This document shows, piece by piece, positions 1 through 8,092 of a stretch of DNA of 64,000 bases. The stretch is taken from assembly GCA_964518215.1 (NCBI GenBank), contig CAZFFP010000003.1, forward strand, positions 1-64,000. The letters run 5' to 3'. The notes under the pieces are model-generated. The model had not been told where the DNA came from. It saw nothing but the letters and a program-made list of their open reading frames with translations, and did no database searches. This DNA is from CAYSGX01 sp964518215. GTDB lineage: Bacteria > Bacteroidota > Bacteroidia > Chitinophagales > CAIOSU01. Positions within the stretch are counted from its first letter, which is position 1. Every line of letters starts with the position of its first letter. The position numbers and the translations under genes are program-made.

Positions 1-181
1 TGTGGATTCTCTTTTCCGCTTATTTTTTTTCCCATTGTTCGGATAGTTGTGAAAAGGAATAAAAGGTCGTTTGAATTGTAATCTGTTTGAACAAAAAACG
101 CGTTTGGTTTCGACTCGATTCAAAATTTGAATAATGATTTTGATTTTAGCAGTAAGTTTAAAGGAAAAATTAAAGGTTGAT
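1..181. other. Left-edge intergenic sequence
   Basis: AT-rich sequence with no supported gene. A short open stretch on the + strand ends at a stop near 181 but has no recognisable product. This may be the promoter or tail region of a gene outside the window. Confidence 0.3.
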
Positions 182-1312
182 TTACACCGCCATCAATTCT
201 GAAGCAATACCATCTGCAATATATTTTCCTTTTCTCGAAAGCACATAATTGCCTTTGTTTTCTAAAACATCGCCTCTGTAAAGAAATGTTTTTATCGAAT
301 CTTGAAAATTAAGCATCAGCGCTTCTGAAAATTGTTGCTGCATTTCTTCTTCTTGAATTCCCCAACAGGTTCTCAGTCGGGTTAAAATATATTCGTTGTA
401 GCGGTTCTGTTCAGTCAGGATTTCTTTTTCAAACAAACATTCATTGTTTTCTGTAAGCGCCTGAATATATTTTGAATTATGAGAAATATTCCATTGTCTT
501 GAAACACCATCGAACGAATGTGCCGAGGGTCCTAAACCGATATATTTTTTACCCAACCAATAAGAAGTATTATGTTTAGATTCAGAATCTTTTTTTGAAA
601 AATTCGATATTTCGTAATGCCCATAGTTGTGCGCTTCCATAAAATCCATCAGCATTTCAAAATGTTTTAAAGAAAGTTCATCGTCAACAGGAGTTTTCTT
701 TTTCAAATCAATCATTTTTTTCAGCGCGGTATTAGGCTCTACAGTGAGCGAATAAGCAGACAAATGAGTAATGTTCAATTTTGCGAAAATCTCTAAATTT
801 TCGAGCCATTTTTCTTCTGTCAATCCGGGAATACCATAGATGAGGTCTATATTAAAATTTTCAAAACCGTTATCTAATAATTCTGTTATGCAAGCTAAAG
901 CATCATGACTGTTATGCACGCGATTCATCCATTGCAGGTCATCGTCATGAAAAGATTGTACGCCCAAGCTGAAACGGTTCATGCCTGCTTTTTTCCATAG
1001 CAACACCGTGTTTTCATTCACATCGTCAGGATTTGCCTCTAAGGTAATTTCAGCATTTTCAGCAACAATAAAATTTTTGTGTATGCTATCAAGAATGCTG
1101 AAAAGTTGTGTTTCGGAAAGTAGGGAAGGAGTGCCCCCTCCAAAATATATGGTTTCAATTTTTTCTCCCGACAGATAATTTTTTCTGTTTGAAATTTCCT
1201 GCAACAATGCTTTAGTAAAATCGTTTTGTAGCCTTGTATTGGTAGAAAAATGAAAATTGCAATAGTGACATGCTTTTCTGCAAAAAGGTATATGGATATA
1301 AATTCCCGCCAT
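182..1312 (-). CDS. hemW: Radical SAM protein HemW (heme chaperone, CPO-III-like)
   Basis: This radical SAM protein resembles oxygen-independent coproporphyrinogen oxidase but belongs to the shorter HemW branch, which in other bacteria binds heme and delivers it to apoproteins. The N-terminus reads MAGIYIHIPFCRKACHYCNF, giving the CxxxCxxC cluster motif, followed by YFGGGTPSLL (SAM binding) and a GVQSF stretch. The length of 376 residues is normal for HemW. I start at the ATG six codons inside the longest frame because homologs begin at (M)AGIYIHIPFC. It is transcribed alone toward the left edge. The distinction from a true HemN rests on length and the missing HemN N-terminal extension. Confidence 0.9.
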   Translation of the reverse strand: MAGIYIHIPFCRKACHYCNFHFSTNTRLQNDFTKALLQEISNRKNYLSGEKIETIYFGGGTPSLLSETQLFSILDSIHKNFIVAENAEITLEANPDDVNENTVLLWKKAGMNRFSLGVQSFHDDDLQWMNRVHNSHDALACITELLDNGFENFNIDLIYGIPGLTEEKWLENLEIFAKLNITHLSAYSLTVEPNTALKKMIDLKKKTPVDDELSLKHFEMLMDFMEAHNYGHYEISNFSKKDSESKHNTSYWLGKKYIGLGPSAHSFDGVSRQWNISHNSKYIQALTENNECLFEKEILTEQNRYNEYILTRLRTCWGIQEEEMQQQFSEALMLNFQDSIKTFLYRGDVLENKGNYVLSRKGKYIADGIASELMAV

Positions 1313-1362
1313 TTGTTGAACTTTACGCAATGAAGCCTTTAGCTTAAAACCATAATTTGTTG

Positions 1363-1370
1363 CAAAATTA
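1363..1370 (-). promoter_or_regulatory. Possible -7 promoter element of hemW
   Basis: Read on the minus strand this is TAATTTTG, an exact match to the Bacteroidota -7 consensus TAnnTTTG. It lies about 50 bases upstream of the hemW ATG. I see no good TTTG -33 element at the right distance, so this is a weak call. Confidence 0.35.
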
Positions 1371-1511
1371 GAGTTTGGATATTTGAATATAGAGATAAGA
1401 AATTGGAAGTTTGTTTTTACGGCATTCGGTAAATTTAAGTGAATTGAAACAATGTCGAAAATCTAACAGTCGCATATCGAAAATCTAAAGAACTGCTTAC
1501 TGTCAATATAA

Positions 1512-3311
1512 ATGAACCGTTTTTTTAAAACATTTTTTATTTTTTTGCTCGGCATTTGCGCCATCATTTTTTCAGCAAATGGACAAGAGGAAAGGCTTTC
1601 GGTTAATGTAATTATTACAGACAATGATTCTGTTAAACTTCTGAAATTAGCCAAATTAAAAAACAGATACAATAATGAATATGAAGCTCAACAAGCTTTG
1701 CAGCAAGTGCTGTTCGATATATACAGTCAGGGTTATCTCACTGCATCGTTCGACAGTTTTTATGAACATAACCAAGTTCTGAATGCCTGGCTCGAAGCCG
1801 GTGAAAGATATGAGTGGTTGCAACTTTCGCCCGGTAATGTTGACAAATCTATATTGAGCGAAGCCGGTTTTAAAGAGAAATTTTATTCGGGAAAACCCTT
1901 CAATTATAATGAGGTAAGTCGGCTGCTGAATAAAATTCTTGTGTATTCCGAAAACAACGGGTTTCCTTTCGCGGTAGTGCGGTTAGACAGTATTCAAATA
2001 GATAATGAAACGGTTAGCGCTTCCTTGCTGCTCGAAAAAAATCAGGCAATAACTTTCGACACGCTGGCGATTGAAGGCAATGCTAAAATTTCTAAATATT
2101 TTCTTTACAATTATCTCGGATTTAAAGCCGGCAGCTTGTATAATGAAAACACGGTGCAGCGCATGAGCAGAAGACTCCGGCAATTATCATTTATTGCAGA
2201 AGACAAACCTGTTCAAATACTCTTTGCCGGTGATAAAGCCCGACCTGTGCTCAACCTATCCAATCGCAGAGCCAGTAATTTTGATTTTTTGGTGGGCTTC
2301 CTGCCTAATAATGAAGTTACCGGTAAGCTGCTCATTACCGGAGAAGCTAACCTGAATTTGATGAACCCTTTTGGTTATGGAGAAAATCTGCGACTCAATT
2401 GGCGGAAACTGCAAGAGCGCACACAAAATTTAGATGCCGGTTTTTCTTTTCCATACATTGTTTCATTACCATTAGGTGTTGACGCGGGCATCAGGTTGTA
2501 TAAACGCGACACATTGTTTCTCGATGTAGATTGGGATGCAGGTATCAGCTATATGTTTGCCGGAGGGAACTATATTAAAGCCTTTGTAAACAATGAATTC
2601 ACTAATGTTTTAAATGTTGATACTGCCCGTATTTTAGTAAACAGACGCTTGCCCGATTATATAGATACCCGAAAAATCCTTTATGGTTTGGAATATTATT
2701 ATGACAGGCTTAATTATCGTTTCAATCCTACCGATGGTTTTTTATTGAGATTAAGTGGTGCGGCAGGAACGCGCAGAATTACTACTAATAATACGATTAC
2801 CGAACTCACCGACCCCGAAAATCCCGACCAAACTTTTGCTTTTTTATACGATAGTTTGAAAGTGAAAACTGCTCAGTATAAAATTGATTATCAGTTTGAT
2901 AAGTATTGGCCTCTGGGTAAGCGCAGCACCATAAAAACTGCTATGAGAGGCGGAGCAATTATTTCCGATAATGTTTTTCTCAATGAAATGTATCGTTTAG
3001 GTGGAACGAAACTGTTGCGTGGTTTTGATGAAGAATCTATTTTCAGTTCATTATTCAATGTTGCCACGCTTGAGTTTCGTTTTTTATTAGCTCAAAATTC
3101 TTACTTCAATGTATTTGCCGATGGCGCATATACAGAAGCAAATTTTTTCGATGGAAAAGTGCGTGACTTCCCTTACGGATTTGGTGCAGGCTTAGCCTTT
3201 CAAACCAAAGCGGGCATGTTTTCTATTTCTTATGCTCTTGGCGGAAGACAAGATATTCCTGTAAATTTCAGAGCAGCAAAAATTCACTTCGGATATGTGA
3301 ATATGTTTTAA
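1512..3311 (+). CDS. Omp85-family (BamA/TamA-like) outer membrane protein
   Basis: A 599-residue exported protein with an N-terminal signal peptide (hydrophobic residues about 4-22, cleavage near SANG-Q). Residues about 30-240 contain POTRA-like segments, including FDTLAIEGNAKISKYFLY, typical of TamA/BamA. The C-terminal half (about 260-599) is a 16-strand-type barrel with alternating hydrophobic strands. It includes the conserved GG-x-LLRGF stretch (RLGGTKLLRGFDEES) of the Omp85 lid loop and ends in a strand finishing FGYVNMF. Bacteroidota carry several Omp85 proteins; with only one or two POTRAs this is more like TamA or a surface-antigen D15 protein than BamA. A TamB-like gene lies at 39402 in this window, not adjacent. 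Confidence 0.85.
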   Translation: MNRFFKTFFIFLLGICAIIFSANGQEERLSVNVIITDNDSVKLLKLAKLKNRYNNEYEAQQALQQVLFDIYSQGYLTASFDSFYEHNQVLNAWLEAGERYEWLQLSPGNVDKSILSEAGFKEKFYSGKPFNYNEVSRLLNKILVYSENNGFPFAVVRLDSIQIDNETVSASLLLEKNQAITFDTLAIEGNAKISKYFLYNYLGFKAGSLYNENTVQRMSRRLRQLSFIAEDKPVQILFAGDKARPVLNLSNRRASNFDFLVGFLPNNEVTGKLLITGEANLNLMNPFGYGENLRLNWRKLQERTQNLDAGFSFPYIVSLPLGVDAGIRLYKRDTLFLDVDWDAGISYMFAGGNYIKAFVNNEFTNVLNVDTARILVNRRLPDYIDTRKILYGLEYYYDRLNYRFNPTDGFLLRLSGAAGTRRITTNNTITELTDPENPDQTFAFLYDSLKVKTAQYKIDYQFDKYWPLGKRSTIKTAMRGGAIISDNVFLNEMYRLGGTKLLRGFDEESIFSSLFNVATLEFRFLLAQNSYFNVFADGAYTEANFFDGKVRDFPYGFGAGLAFQTKAGMFSISYALGGRQDIPVNFRAAKIHFGYVNMF

Positions 3312-3405
3312 GCATCTCAAGATTTTTTAGCAATAGAACAGTTATTGAGGAAAACCACAAAATTTTGTGGAAAGCGTTATTCAGGCATTCTTTATCATTG
3401 CACAA

Positions 3406-4662
3406 ATGAGCAACCGAAACAAAGCAAAATTGATTGTTATTTCAGGAATTATCATCATCCTGTTTGCTTTAGTATTTATGATACGGAACTTGTTTTCAGG
3501 CAAAGCTACAGTGGAGTCTGAAGGTGAAATAGTTGAAGCTACAGTATCTGCCAAACCAAAAGAATATCTCTATGAATTTGATTTGGACAGCTTCAGTATA
3601 GTTCAGGAAAAAGTTAGAAAAGGAGATAGCTTCAGTAATATTCTATTGAAAAATGGAGTGGGTTATCCGGTTATCAATAAAATTGAACAACATTCTAAAG
3701 ATATATTTAATCTCCGTAGTATTCGTGCAGACCAGCCTTATACTATTTTCTTCAATATAGACTCCATATCCGGTCCGGCATATTTAGTCTATGAAAGCAA
3801 TGTAACAGATTATGTTGTTTTTGACCTTACCGGAAACAATCCTGTTGAGAAAAAGCAAAAGCCAACCGAAATCGTGAGGCGCGAAGCCAAAGGCACTATT
3901 ACTTCATCGTTGTATGATGCATTTTTGAAAAACGATTTGAGCATTTCGGTGGCTATGGAAATGTCTGAAATTTTTGCATGGACAGTAGATTTCTATAAAG
4001 TTCAAAAAAATGATGCGTTTAAAATCATTTTCTATGAAAAACAAGTGGAAGGCAAAACTGTAGGTGTGGACAGAATTGAAGCCGCTGTTTTCGAACATTA
4101 TGGAAAACCTTTTTATGCTTTCAGATATAAGCAAGATGGTAAGTTTGAATATTTTGATGAAGAAGGACAGAGTGTCAGAAAAATGTTTTTGAAAGCTCCA
4201 TTAAAATTCAGTCGCATCAGTTCGCGCTATAATCTTCAAAGGTTTCATCCGGTATTAAAAACCGTAAAACCGCATTTGGGAACCGATTATGCCGCGCCTA
4301 CCGGCACACCTATTATGACTGTGGGCGATGGCGTTATAGAAGAAGCAGGTTATACAGCCGGAAACGGTAATTATGTAAAAGTCAGGCACAACTCGGTTTA
4401 TACCACTCAGTATTTGCACATGTCGAAATTCGGAGCAGGAATTAAAAAAGGCAAGCGTGTGAAACAAGGCGAAGTAATAGGTTATGTGGGCAGCACCGGA
4501 CTTGCCACCGGACCGCATCTTTGTTTCAGGTTTTGGAAAAACGGTAAACAAGTGGACCCTTTGAAAGAAAAGCCCATTCAATCGCATCCCATTAAAGAGG
4601 AGAATCTTGTTTCATTCAAACAGGCGGTTGCAGCACTCAAACCACAGTTAGACTTAATTTAA
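3406..4662 (+). CDS. M23 family metallopeptidase (peptidoglycan endopeptidase)
   Basis: A membrane-anchored or secreted LytM-type peptidoglycan hydrolase of 418 residues. A transmembrane segment lies at about residues 6-25. The middle region (about 50-250) resembles the OapA/opacity-like and LysM-like part seen in E. coli MepM relatives. The M23 domain holds H290-x3-D294 (HLGTDYAAP), H338 (YLHMSKF) and GPHLCF at 369-374. The last motif is normally HxH; here the second His is Cys (HxC). I start at the ATG at 3406 rather than the GTG at 3367, because the hydrophobic anchor then sits at the N-terminus. It follows the Omp85 gene closely and may be co-transcribed with it. Confidence 0.88.
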   Translation: MSNRNKAKLIVISGIIIILFALVFMIRNLFSGKATVESEGEIVEATVSAKPKEYLYEFDLDSFSIVQEKVRKGDSFSNILLKNGVGYPVINKIEQHSKDIFNLRSIRADQPYTIFFNIDSISGPAYLVYESNVTDYVVFDLTGNNPVEKKQKPTEIVRREAKGTITSSLYDAFLKNDLSISVAMEMSEIFAWTVDFYKVQKNDAFKIIFYEKQVEGKTVGVDRIEAAVFEHYGKPFYAFRYKQDGKFEYFDEEGQSVRKMFLKAPLKFSRISSRYNLQRFHPVLKTVKPHLGTDYAAPTGTPIMTVGDGVIEEAGYTAGNGNYVKVRHNSVYTTQYLHMSKFGAGIKKGKRVKQGEVIGYVGSTGLATGPHLCFRFWKNGKQVDPLKEKPIQSHPIKEENLVSFKQAVAALKPQLDLI

Positions 4663-4704
4663 TTTCAGGTTTTGTTTTTTATGACTTGTCTGGTTAGCGT
4701 TCGC

Positions 4705-4755
4705 TCGCTTGAGCAAGTCTGTAGCTAAGCCATGTGTTGAGCGACTCGTGCCCTT
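4705..4755 (+). repeat. REP-like palindromic repeat, copy 1
   Basis: Contains GCAAGTCTGTAGCTAAGCC followed by a GACTCGTGCCC block. It resembles, in the opposite orientation, the copy at 4848-4895 and a diverged copy at 28777-28828. The arms CAAGTC / GACT(T/C)GTG can pair, and a GTAG tetranucleotide sits inside the first arm, as in REP sequences mobilised by RAYT transposases. No RAYT gene is in the window. Confidence 0.6.
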
Positions 4756-4789
4756 CAACAATTAGCAGCGAATTTATTACTTTCATAAC

Positions 4790-5899
4790 ATGAGCATAAA
4801 ATATAAATTTCGAAACACAGATTGGTGCCGGTTTGGGGGTTATTATAAGGGCACAAGTCCCAAACCCTGCAAGGCAAGGCTACAGACTTGCGCGAGTTTA
4901 AGGAATCATTTCTCATATCTCCTTTTAATTTTAACGTTGCTGTATAGCGGATGCGGCTATGAGATTCCTGAAGGAGATAAACATCCTGATATACCGGAGT
5001 TGCCCGGGCATACCAACACTAAGTTTGAAATTCAGCAGCTTCCATTTAAAAATTACAGCGTTAACAAAGGGGGATATTTCGGATTTACCGGTAATTTCTA
5101 TTACACCTTCTGCAATATAGACACTAACTCTACTGACTGGAGATTAACTAACAAAGGCTTCGTTATTATTTACAATAAAAATTTTGAAGAAATCAAACGA
5201 TTTGAAAGAGACGACTATGCAGCGGCTGATGACTCGGGAACGATATATTTTGTGAATAAAAGATTAGTTTACAGATTAAAATATCCCGATTTTAATGAGG
5301 AACCGTTGCCATTGCTATTTTCAGATGAGGAACTAAACGATTCCATACTTCAACTAAGACCCGATAGTTTATTCAAAATAAAAAGCGATACCAGCAAAAT
5401 GGGCGGTTACAATATTGATTCAGCAGATGCGAGCCACTCATTTTTATATTCTGTCAAAAAACAATTTTACACGAATAAAGTAATACCCGGACTTAAATGT
5501 GTGATTCCGTTGAGCAGTTTTATAGTGCTCAAGTATGAACATAAAGAATTTTATCTGGAAAATGATTATCTGTTAAAATCTTACAATGGATTTGAAGTGG
5601 ATATTTGCCCGTTGGCGGATAGTGAACTCGGTATAAAAAAAGAAAACAGCCATCTTGAAATGTTTGACTATAGCGTGTTGGGGAATACCGGCAAGGGGAA
5701 TCATTTTGTATTTTGGTTCAACAGTTATGGCTATGAATATTATTATTTAAAAATAAACAATGACTCCACTGCATTTAAATTCAATACAAAAGGAAATGCA
5801 GGCAAAGGAATTGTGCAATTGGAGTTTCCTTTTAAGAATAAATTTTTATTGGCTTCAGAATATTCCGGAAAGATTTACATGATTAGGATGAATGAATAA
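4790..5899 (+). CDS. Hypothetical lipoprotein with a repeat in its 5' coding end
   Basis: A 369-residue protein of unknown function. A lipoprotein signal is evident (LLLILTLLYSGC, Cys at about residue 55), so it is probably an outer membrane or periplasmic lipoprotein. The mature part is rich in aromatic and charged residues with beta-like segments and could be a propeller-type fold; I recognise no family. The signal peptide is preceded by an unusually long, Cys- and Arg-rich n-region of about 40 residues. Most of that region is encoded by a palindromic intergenic repeat (4848-4895) read in frame as TSPKPCKARLQTCASL. The only ATG is at 4790, so either the repeat inserted in frame between start and signal core, or translation begins further in at a rare codon. 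Confidence 0.65.
   Translation: MSIKYKFRNTDWCRFGGYYKGTSPKPCKARLQTCASLRNHFSYLLLILTLLYSGCGYEIPEGDKHPDIPELPGHTNTKFEIQQLPFKNYSVNKGGYFGFTGNFYYTFCNIDTNSTDWRLTNKGFVIIYNKNFEEIKRFERDDYAAADDSGTIYFVNKRLVYRLKYPDFNEEPLPLLFSDEELNDSILQLRPDSLFKIKSDTSKMGGYNIDSADASHSFLYSVKKQFYTNKVIPGLKCVIPLSSFIVLKYEHKEFYLENDYLLKSYNGFEVDICPLADSELGIKKENSHLEMFDYSVLGNTGKGNHFVFWFNSYGYEYYYLKINNDSTAFKFNTKGNAGKGIVQLEFPFKNKFLLASEYSGKIYMIRMNE
4848..4895 (-). repeat. REP-like palindromic repeat, copy 2, inside the lipoprotein 5' end
   Basis: Minus-strand reading gives GCGCAAGTCTGTAGCCTTGCC then GGGACTTGTGCCC, the clearest copy of the family at 4705-4755. CAAGTC and GACTTG arms flank the loop. The element is inverted relative to copy 1 and lies about 100 bases from it, a BIME-like arrangement. 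It is read in frame by the lipoprotein gene. Confidence 0.65.
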
Positions 5900-6041
5900 T
5901 AGTTTGTCATCTTTTGCATACGGCAGTAGCGGTGCATTTATTTCTATAAAGATTTGAATCTTTCAGATTCAGAATGAAATAATTAGCGCACAATTGTTTT
6001 ATGAAGTGAATTAATATTAACTTCATACAAAATCAAAAGCC

Positions 6042-6440
6042 ATGGTTCCAAAAAGTTTTTACATCGAATTTGGCAAAGTGCTCTACGCCATCGCCATCGC
6101 TGACGGATACATCAACGATAAAGAAAAGAAAGCCGTTATTGAATTAATCAAAGCCAAATTAGCGCCACTCGAAGATTTTCCCGACCAATATGGAACCGAC
6201 TTGGCTTATTATACCGAGTTTGCTTTTGAAACCGAAGAAGAATTTTTCGATAGTAAAGAAGATGCGCTCAAATCTTTCGAGACTTACCTGAAAGTTACCC
6301 ATATCACTTTGCACCCGGCATTCAAAAAAGCCTGCCTTGAAATTTTAAGAAGTTTGGCAAAAATCAGCGGCAACAAAATTTCGGAAAACGAAAAAGGCAT
6401 TATCAATAACTTCGAGAAGAAAGTGCTCGTTACTCACTGA
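6042..6440 (+). CDS. TerB-like domain protein
   Basis: A 132-residue all-helical cytoplasmic protein. The N-terminal part has the TerB/TerB-like signature of an acidic metal-binding loop (IAIADGYINDKEKKAV, residues about 17-32), followed by a second helical pair ending in KISENEKGII. TerB-like proteins are associated with tellurite and stress responses or membrane-linked metal sensing, but single-domain versions in Bacteroidota have no settled role. No ter operon genes are nearby. It converges on the tetR gene with a 12-base gap. Confidence 0.7.
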   Translation: MVPKSFYIEFGKVLYAIAIADGYINDKEKKAVIELIKAKLAPLEDFPDQYGTDLAYYTEFAFETEEEFFDSKEDALKSFETYLKVTHITLHPAFKKACLEILRSLAKISGNKISENEKGIINNFEKKVLVTH

Positions 6441-6452
6441 TGTAAGTTTTCC

Positions 6453-7010
6453 TTACGCCAATCTTCCCAATACGCGCGTGTGAGCATCTTTGAGATATTT
6501 CGGCTCGTTAAATATTCTGGCAAGCATAACGCTGCCTTCTATTTCAGCCACACTGAATTCCGCTACTTCTCTGGCTTTAGATGCTGAATATTTTTCTTTG
6601 TAAACATGAGTAAATGCATCAATCCATGCGTTGAAAAACTCTTGAATTAATCCTGAAAATTCAGGTATCACCCGGCATGTTTCCACGCCAATATTACCCA
6701 TAATGCAGTTGGTTTCGTCTTCAATAAAAATAGATTCAATGTTTTGCAACATCAGTTTGAGTTTCTCTCTGCCCGATAAATTATCGTTGTAGGCGTGGTC
6801 GAACACTTTCACCTGAAAATAATGGTGAGCGGTTTTCAGCACTTCTTTCATCAGCGCCTCTTTTCCCGGAAAATAATGGTAGATGCTTCCTTTCAACAAA
6901 CCACAGGCTTCGGCTATATCTGCCATGGTGGCGTTGTAGTAACTTTTCTGCCGAAAAACTTGCAACGCTTGCTTGAGTATGTATTCCTGACTGACTTTAA
7001 CTATTGGCAT
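6453..7010 (-). CDS. TetR/AcrR family transcriptional regulator
   Basis: A 185-residue repressor-type regulator. The helix-turn-helix is at residues about 22-48 (TMADIAEACGLLKGSIYHYF), an excellent TetR match, and the remainder is the ligand-binding domain with a TetR_C-like helical composition. A 16-base palindrome 35 bases upstream (7045-7060) is the likely operator, implying autoregulation. The upstream gene on the same strand is gluQ, 57 bases away. The ligand is unknown; TetR proteins of this size in Bacteroidota often control efflux or fatty-acid genes, and no obvious target is adjacent. Confidence 0.88.
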   Translation of the reverse strand: MPIVKVSQEYILKQALQVFRQKSYYNATMADIAEACGLLKGSIYHYFPGKEALMKEVLKTAHHYFQVKVFDHAYNDNLSGREKLKLMLQNIESIFIEDETNCIMGNIGVETCRVIPEFSGLIQEFFNAWIDAFTHVYKEKYSASKAREVAEFSVAEIEGSVMLARIFNEPKYLKDAHTRVLGRLA

Positions 7011-7044
7011 AATGGCAACGAAGCTATAAAGTTTTTTTCTTTTA

Positions 7045-7060
7045 CCAAACGGTTGTTTGG
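7045..7060. promoter_or_regulatory. Probable TetR operator
   Basis: CCAAACGGTTGTTTGG: perfect 6-base arms CCAAAC/GTTTGG around a 4-base centre. It is located between gluQ and tetR, 35 bases upstream of the tetR ATG. Size and symmetry are those of TetR-family operators. I saw no second copy in the window. Confidence 0.6.
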
Positions 7061-7067
7061 GAAAAAA

Positions 7068-7964
7068 TCATACTTTATGTAAATAAGTTCCATCCCAAAA
7101 CGATAAGAGGTGGTAAGCCGATGGAATATTCCCCGATATTTTCAAGCTTTTCCATGCTGCAAATGATTGAAGCAATGCGGAGGCTTTCATGCCATTTTCG
7201 CGTATATATTTTAGTGAAGTATCGTTGGAAGATTTCGAAAGTTTTGTTCCATCGGTGTTGGATAAAAGTTCGTGATGCAAAAATTTTGTTTTTAAAAACG
7301 ATTCATTGTTCAATTGCCCGGCTAAATGCAGCTGCAATGCGGTAGAGGGCAGCAAATCAATACCGCGGGCTATGAAATTGATGCCGAAATTTATATCGTC
7401 TGTCAGCGAAGCAATATGGTATGCAGGCACACCATCTCTCCTGCGAACCACCGCGCTGCCGAGCAGTTGATGAATATCGAAATCAACCCGATTCAATGCT
7501 TCATCATGAATACTAACGGTAGTATTTTCTTCAATATGTATGCGCCACGCAATTTCTTTGGTATCCAGAGGAAAATTTTTATCAAGGCAGTATCCGGGAT
7601 ATACTTCGGCATTACCCAAAATTTTTCTGCTGCAAGCGCAACCAAACAAAAGTTGCTTTTCAGCTAATTGAGAAAGGGTGTTTTCATAGTCTGAAATTCG
7701 CAGCGTTTGCGACCAATTTTTTTTAAAATCCTGCACATCATTCGGACCAATGTCCCAATCAATACCCAGCCATTCTAAAGTTCTAAAAATATCTTCGATG
7801 TATTCGTTTCTGACGCGGGCAGCATCTAAATCGTCTATGCGCAAAAAAACTAACCCGCCCGAAGAACGGGCAGTCAACCAGTTTACAAGAAAATTGTATG
7901 CATTTCCAATATGCAGATAGCCGCTGGGGGTTGGTGCCAATCTTGAAATTACAGCTGGAATCAT
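7068..7964 (-). CDS. gluQ: Glutamyl-Q tRNA(Asp) synthetase-like protein
   Basis: A class I aminoacyl-tRNA synthetase paralog of 298 residues comprising only the catalytic half of glutamyl-tRNA synthetase. GluQ-RS charges glutamate onto queuosine in the anticodon of tRNA-Asp. Visible are the HIGH-like motif LAPTPSGYLHIGN (residues 8-20), the KMSKS-like GTKLSKS, and the zinc-site pattern C-x-C ... Y-x3-C (FGCACS ... YPGYC) characteristic of GluQ-RS. There is no anticodon-binding domain. It is 57 bases upstream of tetR on the same strand. Confidence 0.85.
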   Translation of the reverse strand: MIPAVISRLAPTPSGYLHIGNAYNFLVNWLTARSSGGLVFLRIDDLDAARVRNEYIEDIFRTLEWLGIDWDIGPNDVQDFKKNWSQTLRISDYENTLSQLAEKQLLFGCACSRKILGNAEVYPGYCLDKNFPLDTKEIAWRIHIEENTTVSIHDEALNRVDFDIHQLLGSAVVRRRDGVPAYHIASLTDDINFGINFIARGIDLLPSTALQLHLAGQLNNESFLKTKFLHHELLSNTDGTKLSKSSNDTSLKYIRENGMKASALLQSFAAWKSLKISGNIPSAYHLLSFWDGTYLHKV

Positions 7965-8062
7965 GCAATGAAGTTCCTTAAAATACTTTTATTTATTGGT
8001 GAAGATTTGAAATATAAGAAAATGGTCAGTTAAATTTATCAGATAGCATATTACTTATCCGT

Positions 8063-8070
8063 TATCTTCG
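8063..8070 (+). promoter_or_regulatory. -7 promoter element of the VWA-like gene
   Basis: TATCTTCG within TTATCTTCGCA, close to TAnnTTTG. It lies about 22 bases upstream of the TTG start at 8093, so the leader would be short. The same TTAYCTTCGCA string occurs upstream of groES (52624-52634). No clear TTTG -33 box is present. Confidence 0.4.
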
Positions 8071-8092
8071 CAAGGTCTAATTTAAAACAGTT

